A stretch of 16,344 nt of DNA from CAZPEV01 sp964585635 (GTDB lineage Bacteria > Zixibacteria > MSB-5A5 > GN15 > JAAZOE01): assembly GCA_964585635.1 (NCBI GenBank), contig CAZPEV010000062.1:1-16344 (forward strand). The letters run 5' to 3'. The notes below the pieces were generated by a model. The model worked only from the letters and a program-made list of their open reading frames with translations, did not search any database and was not told the origin of the DNA. This document shows positions 6,262-13,432 of the stretch, one piece after another; within the stretch, counting starts at the first letter, position 1, and every line of letters begins with the position of its first letter. The translations under genes were made by a program, and so were the position numbers.

Positions 6262-7428
6262 ATGTCCTTCGCAAGCCAGTCGCGAACACTGATGCAGGTG
6301 ATTATCGCCGGCCTTTTATTGGCGGCGGTGATTGCGGCCCCGGCCGGTGCGGAAAGCAACAACTTGCCGGTACTGACCTTACGCGTTTCCGACACCGTGG
6401 TGAACGTGGGCGATACCAACGCATGGATTAGCGTTTTTCTCACCAACTTCTCGGACACGGTGGCCGGGTTTTCCATGATGCTCCTGCTCGATCGCCAGGA
6501 TTTGATCGAGTTCAGGACGGACGTTGAAGATACGTTGATCGACACGACCTGGCAATACTGCAAAAGCTGGTCACAGGGCCAGTGCACCCAATGGGTGGAC
6601 ACGATGATTATCGATACGGTCATAACGACGGGCGCTATCGACACCACCGGCACAGCCATGGCCGGCTGGGAGTTGGTTTCGGCCCGATCGATGTCCGGCA
6701 CCGGGTACGAGTGCAAGATAACGGCGCTGGCCGACAAACTCGGTCCGCCGGTCAGACCGGGGCTGCCTCCGTCATCGCAGGAGCGCGCTCTGTTTCGACT
6801 CAAGACGCGGGTCTATCGGGATATCCGGGATTCCAACAATCCGATCGTCGGAATCGCGATCGTCGACAACCTGAATCAGACCAGTTTTTCGAACCCATCG
6901 GGGAACCTGATCGGTGTCACGACCGGCTCCAGTATCTGCGACACCCTCTACCTGCGGTGCATGCAGCGCGATCCAAACCCGCCCCATGCCTGCCTGGAGT
7001 GGTTGAGTACCACCTATGACCTGTCCGATACGACGGTGGTCGACACCTTCTATCGATTCTGGAAATGCACGAATTGGGTGGGAGACAGTTGTACCAATTG
7101 GGTGGATACGACCCGGTTGCTGGCTGATTCGATCTGGATTCAACCGCGACCGTGGACCTCGCGGAACCCGGCGACGACGTTTTACGCGGACGGATCCCTG
7201 CAGATTATGTTCCCGCCTCCCTGCGTTTGCGGCGACGCCAACGGCGACCACGGGGTCAACGTCGGCGACGCGGTTTTTGTGATCAATTATATTTTCAAGG
7301 GCGGCCCGGTACCTCCCAATATGGACTGCGCCGACCCCAACAACGATCACTACGTTAACGTGGGTGACGCGGTCTTTACGATCAACTACATCTTCAAGGG
7401 GGGAGTTGCGCCGCATTGTCTCCCCTAG
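6262..7428 (+). CDS. Secreted cohesin-like protein with C-terminal dockerin
   Basis: This encodes 388 residues from the ATG at 6262, with GAAGGAG (6248-6254) 7 nt upstream. A Sec signal peptide ends near residue 30 (AAPAGA). A cohesin-like beta-sandwich (about 35-225) begins LTLRVSDTVVNVGDTNAWISVFLTN. A stretch with cysteine pairs follows. The last 65 residues are a type I-like dockerin: loop 1 D-A-N-G-D-H-G-V-N-V-G-D, loop 2 D-P-N-N-D-H-Y-V-N-V-G-D, each followed by AVF.INYIFKGG. Both loops keep the calcium ligands at positions 1, 3, 5, 9 and 12. Unlike the genes downstream, it has no T9SS sorting domain and ends at the dockerin. Three Cys pairs (C100/C108, C233/C244, C269/C277) sit in related W-rich motifs. 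Likely exported and retained by cohesin-dockerin contacts; the partner is unknown. Confidence 0.9.
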   Translation: MSFASQSRTLMQVIIAGLLLAAVIAAPAGAESNNLPVLTLRVSDTVVNVGDTNAWISVFLTNFSDTVAGFSMMLLLDRQDLIEFRTDVEDTLIDTTWQYCKSWSQGQCTQWVDTMIIDTVITTGAIDTTGTAMAGWELVSARSMSGTGYECKITALADKLGPPVRPGLPPSSQERALFRLKTRVYRDIRDSNNPIVGIAIVDNLNQTSFSNPSGNLIGVTTGSSICDTLYLRCMQRDPNPPHACLEWLSTTYDLSDTTVVDTFYRFWKCTNWVGDSCTNWVDTTRLLADSIWIQPRPWTSRNPATTFYADGSLQIMFPPPCVCGDANGDHGVNVGDAVFVINYIFKGGPVPPNMDCADPNNDHYVNVGDAVFTINYIFKGGVAPHCLP

Positions 7429-7521
7429 CACGCTCGTATGGCGCGGCGCCGGCGATACCGAAGAAATCTCTCGTTTGTAATAGAGAGACAGTAAAAAGAG
7501 GTTAGTGGAAGAAAATGACTG

Positions 7522-7532
7522 AAAGGAGGTGA
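7522..7532 (+). promoter_or_regulatory. Orphan perfect Shine-Dalgarno (AAAGGAGGTGA)
   Basis: Eleven bases match the full complement of a typical 16S rRNA 3' tail, yet no ATG, GTG or TTG follows at a usable spacing. It overlaps the end of a five-codon mini-frame (ATG at 7515, then TGA at 7530). It lies about 200 nt before the ATG at 7734. It could be a ribosome standby or regulatory site, or the relic of a lost gene. Confidence 0.35.
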
Positions 7533-7573
7533 CACGCACAAAGAGGTTTTGATTTAACACACGCCTAAAAGAA

Positions 7574-7690
7574 GGAAAGAAACACTTGTTCCTTTCCGCA
7601 AACCGGACTATAGTTTCGGACGGCTCATCCGGAATTATGACAGGGTTTGCAAGAGGGGGATTGTGTTGCGAGCCGTTTCATGGAAACGGC
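7574..7690 (+). promoter_or_regulatory. Three consecutive inverted repeats upstream of the 900-residue protein
   Basis: Repeat 1 is GGAAAG (7574-7579) with CTTTCC (7592-7597). Repeat 2 starts on the next base: GCAAACC (7598-7604) with GGTTTGC (7644-7650). Repeat 3 is an 8-bp perfect hairpin, GCCGTTTC (7672-7679) and GAAACGGC (7683-7690), with the loop ATG. That ATG (7680) is in frame with the gene at 7734. If transcription starts upstream, this is a structured leader. A competing reading is a promoter inside it: TTGTTC (7586-7591), 17 nt, TATAGT (7609-7614), with the palindrome ACTATAGT over the -10 box; repeat 2 would then be an operator. It does not match the conserved core of c-di-GMP riboswitches. 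Confidence 0.35.
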
Positions 7691-7733
7691 ACGATGTAAC
7701 GAAATGGCTAAAACAGTAATGAAGGAGCTCAAG

Positions 7734-10436
7734 ATGAAACGAATTATCGTTTTGCTTGCAACATTACTTCTTTCTTTTGGGCTAACCTATGGTGCCGGCA
7801 ACGGAACTCTTGAAGTTACGGTTGCCACAGGCGCCAATGCCTGGTCCGGCCAGGCGAATGCCTTTCAGTTTAATATTGCCAACGACGTGAACATGACCGG
7901 TCTGCAGATGCCGTTTGGTATCTCCACGACCGGCGGTGTGACTTTTGTTTGGAACGGCCAGGTTACCAATGCCTGGGGCGCCAGCAAGTACATCACCACC
8001 GATCCTGGTACACGTATTGGCAATGCCGCCACCACCTTCGATTTGACGGCTGGTGTGCTGGTTACCGAAACCTTCTTGCCGAGCCAGATTCTGTTTGGCA
8101 CGGGCGTGTTGATGTCCATGGGTATGCCTCCGGGCCCGGCCCAAAACATCTTCCAGGCCCACTTCACGCCGACCATTCCGTCGGGTGAAGGCACGATCTG
8201 CCTGGCCCTGCAGACCGTCGGCGTCGCCGACTTCGTCTTCAGCGACCCGGCCGGTGCGGCCATGACGGTTGATTTCATCAATGACAATCCCGCCATGACC
8301 TGGTGCTTCCCGGTTTCGATTCAGCCGAATATGTGCCCGGCGTTTGCCGGCACGGATCCGAATGCCATTGCCCCGTTCAATCATTGCGGAACGGGTAACG
8401 TGGTTCTTCATGTGACGGATGTCGAGCAAAATGCGGCCATCTTCAGCGTCGTCGGCCAGGGTGCTTTGACTGGCGCGGTTACTCTGTCGGAGGCCACGGC
8501 CACTTCTGTCAAGGTCACCTACGATCCGATAGCGATGGCTGAGACCGGCACGATCACGATCGGCGTTCGGGATGAATTCCATGCCGACGTCTGCGCCACC
8601 AAAGATCTGGCGGTCACGGTTCTGAACAATCCGCCGGAGGCCAATTGTGGTCTGGCGGTCCAGAATGTGCCGAAGGGCGCGCTGGTTGAGCGGACGATCG
8701 GGGTCGTCGATCCCGATGGCTGCGACAACGTGTTCACCTATACCATCGTGTCAGTGACGCCGGCCCCGGTGAATGCTCCGACTATCGTCGGTGCGGACAT
8801 CTCCTGGCAGACGGCTGTGGCCGATGCCGGCAAGTCGTTCGTGTTCGTCGTTGAAGTCAGCGACGGCAACATGACCGATCAGTGCGAATTCACGATCAAC
8901 GTCCTGGCCTTCGAAGGCTTCCAGGTCGTGATCGAGAAGACTGAGAAGACCCTCCAGGGTCATTATGCGGATGTCAAGGTCAGCTTCCTCGGTGCGACTC
9001 GCCCGATCGGCGGCTTTGATTTCCTCATCGGCTATGATGCTTCCGCCCTGAACTTCATTTCGGCCACGCTGAGTGACGATCTGAAGGCCTGCAAGTGGGA
9101 GTATTTCACCTATCGGTACAACTGGAACGGCAACTGCGGTAATGGCTGCCCGTCCGGTCTGCTCCGGTTGGTGGGTCTGGCCGAGACCAACAACGGCGCC
9201 AATCATCCTGATTGGGAATGCCTCGGCGTCCTGGGCAACAAGGACATTGCCGTCCTGAAGTTCTTCGTCTCGAGCGATCGGTCATTGGAATGTCAGTATG
9301 CTCCGATCCGGTTCTACTGGATGGATTGCACCGACAACACCATGGCCGACCCGAGCGGCGATTCCCTGTACATGGCTCGCTGGTTGTACAACTTCGAGTC
9401 CGATGATCTTCTGGATTCGCTGAAGGCGTTGAACTATGGTTTGGTGATTGATCCTGAGGGAGCTCTCTGGCCGGGATTCTATGGCTATCCGGCCATGTGC
9501 TTCATTCCCAAATCGCCTGAGCATCCCGACATCAAGACCCAGCCGATAAAGTTCATCGACTTTGTCAACGGCGGTGTTGATATCGAGTGCGCCGACAGTA
9601 TCGACGCGCGCGGCGACATCAACCTGAACGGTGTGGCCAACGAAGTGGCCGACGCCGTGATGTACACGAACTACTTCATCAAGGGCTTGACCGCATTCCT
9701 CGATCATAAGGAAGGCAGCATCGCGGCTTCCGATGTGAACGCCGACGGTATTGCTTTGACGGTTGGCGACCTGGTGTATTTGGTTCGTGTTATCGTGGGC
9801 GATGCCCTGCCGTATGCCAAGCCGGTTCCGGGTGCCAGCTTTGACGTGGCGACCCAGGTTCTCAATGGCAACATGACGGTGAAGTACAACGCCAGCGTCG
9901 ATGCCGGCGCCGCGTTGTTGACCTTCAACGTCAACGGTACCACCGGTACCCCGGTGCTGAACGTTCCGGGTATGGACATGGTCTATGGCACCGAAGGAAA
10001 CGAACTGCGGGTGTTGGTCTACAACATCGGTTCGCAGGCGATTCCGGCCGGCGCTCATGACCTGGTGACCATTCCGGTCTCAGGCACGATTGAGTTGGTC
10101 CGCACTGAAGTGGCCGACTTCAACGGTGGCGCCATGACGACCTCAACGCATGCTCTGCCGAGCGAGTACGCGCTGAACCAGAACTATCCGAACCCGTTCA
10201 ACCCGACCACGACCATCAGCCTCAGCCTCCCGGTTGCGTCTGACTGGACCGTGGCCATCTACAACGTGGCCGGACAGATGGTGAAGCAGTACAGCGGCGC
10301 GGCCGATGCGGGCGTCGTCAACGTCGTGTGGGATGGTAAGGACAACAGCGGTTCGACCGTTGCGTCCGGTATCTATTTCTACAAGGCGGCGGCTGCCAAC
10401 TTCTCGGCGACCAAGAAGATGGTGCTGATGAAGTAA
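7734..10436 (+). CDS. Large secreted cohesin/dockerin surface protein with T9SS sorting domain
   Basis: This encodes 900 residues from the ATG at 7734, with GAAGGAG (7721-7727) 6 nt upstream; earlier in-frame starts lack both that and a clean signal peptide. Order: Sec signal (to about residue 20, SFGLTYG); cohesin-like domain (about 22-195); two Ig/cadherin-like domains (about 200-300 and 300-395, joined by NNPPEANCG); second cohesin-like domain (about 398-610), rich in aromatic residues and cysteine; dockerin-like pair with loops starting at D628 and D667; beta domain (about 700-800); T9SS type A sorting domain (812-900), from YALNQNYPNPFNPTTTI to TKKMVLMK. Its 16 mature cysteines all precede the dockerin. 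The loops have 13 positions instead of 12. The strong ribosome site, mostly AAG lysine codons and the strong terminator suggest high expression. Likely a major surface protein, though a matrix or S-layer role is inference. Confidence 0.94.
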   Translation: MKRIIVLLATLLLSFGLTYGAGNGTLEVTVATGANAWSGQANAFQFNIANDVNMTGLQMPFGISTTGGVTFVWNGQVTNAWGASKYITTDPGTRIGNAATTFDLTAGVLVTETFLPSQILFGTGVLMSMGMPPGPAQNIFQAHFTPTIPSGEGTICLALQTVGVADFVFSDPAGAAMTVDFINDNPAMTWCFPVSIQPNMCPAFAGTDPNAIAPFNHCGTGNVVLHVTDVEQNAAIFSVVGQGALTGAVTLSEATATSVKVTYDPIAMAETGTITIGVRDEFHADVCATKDLAVTVLNNPPEANCGLAVQNVPKGALVERTIGVVDPDGCDNVFTYTIVSVTPAPVNAPTIVGADISWQTAVADAGKSFVFVVEVSDGNMTDQCEFTINVLAFEGFQVVIEKTEKTLQGHYADVKVSFLGATRPIGGFDFLIGYDASALNFISATLSDDLKACKWEYFTYRYNWNGNCGNGCPSGLLRLVGLAETNNGANHPDWECLGVLGNKDIAVLKFFVSSDRSLECQYAPIRFYWMDCTDNTMADPSGDSLYMARWLYNFESDDLLDSLKALNYGLVIDPEGALWPGFYGYPAMCFIPKSPEHPDIKTQPIKFIDFVNGGVDIECADSIDARGDINLNGVANEVADAVMYTNYFIKGLTAFLDHKEGSIAASDVNADGIALTVGDLVYLVRVIVGDALPYAKPVPGASFDVATQVLNGNMTVKYNASVDAGAALLTFNVNGTTGTPVLNVPGMDMVYGTEGNELRVLVYNIGSQAIPAGAHDLVTIPVSGTIELVRTEVADFNGGAMTTSTHALPSEYALNQNYPNPFNPTTTISLSLPVASDWTVAIYNVAGQMVKQYSGAADAGVVNVVWDGKDNSGSTVASGIYFYKAAAANFSATKKMVLMK

Positions 10437-10450
10437 CCTCTGTAATATGT

Positions 10451-10480
10451 GTGGTAAGGGTCTTTGATGACCCTTACCAC
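10451..10480 (+). terminator. Strong hairpin after the 900-residue protein gene
   Basis: GTGGTAAGGGTC (10451-10462) and GACCCTTACCAC (10469-10480) form a 12-bp perfect stem with the loop TTTGAT. AATAT before it and ATATT after it could extend the pairing. It begins 14 nt after the stop codon. The tail (ATTAATATT) is A/T-rich but not a T-run, so it may work as a terminator, as protection of the mRNA 3' end, or as both. Confidence 0.82.
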
Positions 10481-10974
10481 ATTAATATTGACCGAGGGAG
10501 CGGAAACGATCAAGACTAACAGGAGGTTGGTATCGAGAGTGCATGAGATAACGTGACTGATTTGAGAAAAAAGGACTTGGTCATGCCCGGGCAGAAGCTT
10601 AATATCTTGAACAAGAAAGGCTTACGGGCGTTTTTTGTATCGGGGGCTTCCTCACCACATCCCGCCGCCAAGAAGAACCTGCAATTGATTGCAGATTATC
10701 GTCAAGGATCGACCTTTTACCTGTCCGACAGAGTGCGCTTCAAAAGAGTGATGCTTATGATCAGCCTTGCGTCGAGTTGTAATCAAGGAGTCTGAGATTG
10801 AGCTGCTTGCTATAGTGCGTTGATAGAAAAGGAGTTGCACGAATAGACACAGAATCGGATGGAAACAGGCGACCAAGCGACTTTTCTGACGTGAATATTC
10901 CATCGGATTTGGCCGGACCGGCAACAAGCAGCCTGGTTTGGTAAGGCATTTGCTCATATGGTGACTGGGTTTCT
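10481..10974. other. Non-coding region before the three-gene operon
   Basis: About 490 nt without a gene I can support. It contains an AGGAGG (10521-10526) with no good start codon in range, a 7-bp inverted repeat (GATGGAA 10858-10864, TTCCATC 10898-10904), a direct repeat ATCGGAT (10854-10860 and 10902-10908) that overlaps it, and a GCCGG-A-CCGGC palindrome (10912-10922). A GTG-started frame at 10553-10795 has no convincing coding character. The promoter candidate at 10808-10816 is listed separately. Confidence 0.55.
10808..10816 (+). promoter_or_regulatory. Extended -10 promoter candidate for the operon
   Basis: TGC-TATAGT fits the extended -10 pattern TGnTATAAT with one mismatch, which can work without a -35 box; none is visible 16-18 nt upstream. 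Transcription would start near 10823, leaving a leader of about 150 nt before the ATG at 10975. Confidence 0.33.
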
Positions 10975-13398
10975 ATGGCCGAGAATTGTGAATATAGGAT
11001 GAAATTGAAGCTGTTGGCATTATCAATCTTATTGTGCCTGGCGGTGGCCGACCTTTGGGCACAGTCCGACCCATTCGGGGCCGTGGACACGGTTTCGCTG
11101 GGGCAGGTGACGGTCGGTGCCGGCAAGGAATTCACTATTAATGTCAACCTATTTAATGATGAGCAGTTGGGCGGGGTGACCATCCCGCTGAAATATCCGG
11201 TTGATAAGCTTGAATTTAAGGCGCTTTCCTTTACGGGGGGCCGGCTCGAATATATTAATGTCAAACCGGTCAGCATCGACACCCTCAACGGGACCATCCT
11301 GGCTGGCGCCATCGTGTTTATAGAGGCCTATATTGCCCCCGGCAACGGCCCGCTCTTCTCGCTCAAATTCCGCCTCAAAGACAACGTTGCTCCCGGCGAG
11401 ATCATAATCATCGATTCGACCACGATATCACCGGCCGGTTTGCTTCTGACGCAGGCCGACGCCAGCAATATTATCCCGGCGTTTCGCCGGGGCGAGGTCC
11501 AGGCGGCGTCGCAGAATCAGCCGCCGGTCTTTGCCCCCGTGGCGGAGCAATACGTGGCCGAGGGAGATTCGCTGATCCTCAACCTGTCGGTGCTCGACCC
11601 CAACGGCGACAAGGTTACCATCGCCAATCCGGACCATCCTTTCACGGCGCAGTTTGTAGACCATGGGGATGGCACCGCGCGGTTTGCCTGGCGGCCCGAT
11701 TACGTCGGACCGCTGTCATCCGCCATGAGCCCGTTTGACTTGGTCTTTTGGGCTTCGGACGGCACCGCGTCGCGGACGTTGCGGGTGAAGGTGAACGTGA
11801 TCAACGTCAATCGGCCGCCGCAGATCGAGGCGCCCGCTCTTATCCAGGCTGAGGCCGGGGATTCTCTCGGCATCGTCGTCAGGGGGCTTGATCCTGATTT
11901 TGAGGATATTCAGTGGCAGATCACCGGTCTGCCCTCGGGCGCCAAATTCGATTTTGAAAATCCCGGCCTGATCAGTTGGAAAAGCGCCTTCGCCGACTCG
12001 GGAACCTACAACCTGAGGCTTATTGCCACCGACCCCTCGGGAGCGGCCGATACCGCCGCCCTGCAGATTCAACTGGCGCCGGTGACGCTGTTCAGCTTGC
12101 GGATCGATACCCTGACCACCTTCCCGGGAAAATTGATCGACCTCGACGTGGTTCTCAAGAATCGATTCGATATCAAGGAATTCCGTCTGCTGATCAAGCT
12201 TGATCCCTCGGTGGTAACACCGTTGTCGGTGACGCTGGCGGGAACGCGGGCGGATCAATTCGACCATCTTGAATATGCCATTGACTATAACGGCGTTCGC
12301 GGAGAATTGCGGATTATCGCCCGAACCGGATATGCCGACCCGATTTCGCCGGGCGAGGGCGCCATCTGCCGAATAATCCTTCAGGTGTCTTCCGATCTGA
12401 ATTATGTCGATAACATTATCCCGTTCAGGTTTGTCAATCATATTGCCATTGACAACTCGCTGATTATGAGCGCCGGGCAGGTGGTCACCGCTTCCTTGAT
12501 CAACCTCTTCGACGGCTGGATCTATATCGGTGCCCCCGGGAACGTCCTTCTGGGCGACATTAATCTCAATTTGGTCCCGTATGAGATCAGCGACGCTGTC
12601 TACTTCACCAATTTCTTTATCAGTCCGGGAAAGTACCCGATGGATGAGCAGCGGGTGCTGAATTCGGACATCAACCGCGATGGTTTCGCGCCATCGGTGG
12701 CCGACCTGGTTCTGCTGATCAAGATTATCACCGGCGAAACGCCCCAGGCGGCGGCCAAGCCGTTGAGTGACCGGCCGGCCGCGACCATCAAGCTGGCGCG
12801 CCGGGCCGACGGCCTCTTTGTCGAGACCGATGCGACGGTTGATTTGGCCGGGCTGTTTGTCGGCCTCACCGGGCCGGATGCAGATAAGATCGAAGCCGCC
12901 AATCTGACCGGCATGGATCTATCGACGGCCACTCATGACGGCCGTTTCCGCGGCTTGTTGATCAGTTACGAACGGGAAACGGTTCCGCTCGGTACGGCCA
13001 CGCCGCTCAAGCTGTCGGATGACCCAAATCTTCAGGTCGCGCTGGAGCAGGCGGACGCCGCTGACGCCGAGGGGCAGGTTCTTCCGGTCCAGTTCAAGGC
13101 GGATGAGGCGGCGCTGCCGCGCAGCTGCGCCCTGCATCAAAATTCGCCCAACCCGTTCAATCCGACGACCCAGATCGAGTTCGATCTGGCCGCGCCGGGA
13201 CGGGTGACGTTGGCCGTGTACAATATTCTCGGCCAGGAAGTGATTCGTTTGACCGATGGGGACTTTCCCGCCGGTCATCACCAGGTAACCTGGAACGGCC
13301 GCGATAGAGACGGTCGGCCGGCGGCCTCGGGCGTCTATTTGTATCGAATCGCCGCCGGTGATTTTCAGGCCAGCCGTAAGATGGTTCTGATGAAGTGA
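10975..13398 (+). CDS. Secreted cohesin/cadherin-like/dockerin protein with T9SS sorting domain
   Basis: This encodes 807 residues if it starts at ATG 10975 (weak GGTGA, 10 nt upstream) or 799 from ATG 10999, which gives a more typical signal peptide (MKLKLLALSILLCLAVADLWA) but has no Shine-Dalgarno. Order, numbered from 10975: signal to about A29; cohesin-like domain (about 38-178); two cadherin/Ig-like domains (about 183-280 and 281-372), starting QPPVFAPVAEQ and RPPQIEAPAL; second cohesin-like domain (about 373-520); dockerin-like pair with 13-position loops from D528 and D565; beta domain (about 600-710); T9SS sorting domain (718-807), CALHQNSPNPFNPTTQI to SRKMVLMK. Only two cysteines remain in the mature part. 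It is the first gene of a probable operon: the next starts 34 nt after its stop and no terminator intervenes. Likely a surface structural or adhesive protein. Confidence 0.94.
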   Translation: MAENCEYRMKLKLLALSILLCLAVADLWAQSDPFGAVDTVSLGQVTVGAGKEFTINVNLFNDEQLGGVTIPLKYPVDKLEFKALSFTGGRLEYINVKPVSIDTLNGTILAGAIVFIEAYIAPGNGPLFSLKFRLKDNVAPGEIIIIDSTTISPAGLLLTQADASNIIPAFRRGEVQAASQNQPPVFAPVAEQYVAEGDSLILNLSVLDPNGDKVTIANPDHPFTAQFVDHGDGTARFAWRPDYVGPLSSAMSPFDLVFWASDGTASRTLRVKVNVINVNRPPQIEAPALIQAEAGDSLGIVVRGLDPDFEDIQWQITGLPSGAKFDFENPGLISWKSAFADSGTYNLRLIATDPSGAADTAALQIQLAPVTLFSLRIDTLTTFPGKLIDLDVVLKNRFDIKEFRLLIKLDPSVVTPLSVTLAGTRADQFDHLEYAIDYNGVRGELRIIARTGYADPISPGEGAICRIILQVSSDLNYVDNIIPFRFVNHIAIDNSLIMSAGQVVTASLINLFDGWIYIGAPGNVLLGDINLNLVPYEISDAVYFTNFFISPGKYPMDEQRVLNSDINRDGFAPSVADLVLLIKIITGETPQAAAKPLSDRPAATIKLARRADGLFVETDATVDLAGLFVGLTGPDADKIEAANLTGMDLSTATHDGRFRGLLISYERETVPLGTATPLKLSDDPNLQVALEQADAADAEGQVLPVQFKADEAALPRSCALHQNSPNPFNPTTQIEFDLAAPGRVTLAVYNILGQEVIRLTDGDFPAGHHQVTWNGRDRDGRPAASGVYLYRIAAGDFQASRKMVLMK

Positions 13399-13432
13399 GA
13401 CAAAGATTGTTTTGGTGGATAGAGGTATACCC

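Noticed and set aside
7596..7655. Resemblance to a class I c-di-GMP riboswitch (GCAAACC followed by GGACG)
   Set aside because: The diagnostic ACGCAAAGC core and the GAAA tetraloop/receptor arrangement are absent; GCAAACC here is simply one arm of an inverted repeat.
7782..10058. Several long minus-strand frames antisense to the surface-protein genes
   Set aside because: They mirror GC-biased coding sequence, lack ribosome sites and give Arg/His/Gly-rich products without domains.
10553..10795. An 80-residue GTG-started frame before the operon
   Set aside because: The only AGGAGG is 26 nt upstream, codon third positions are unbiased and the product is unrecognised. It could still be real, but the evidence is insufficient.
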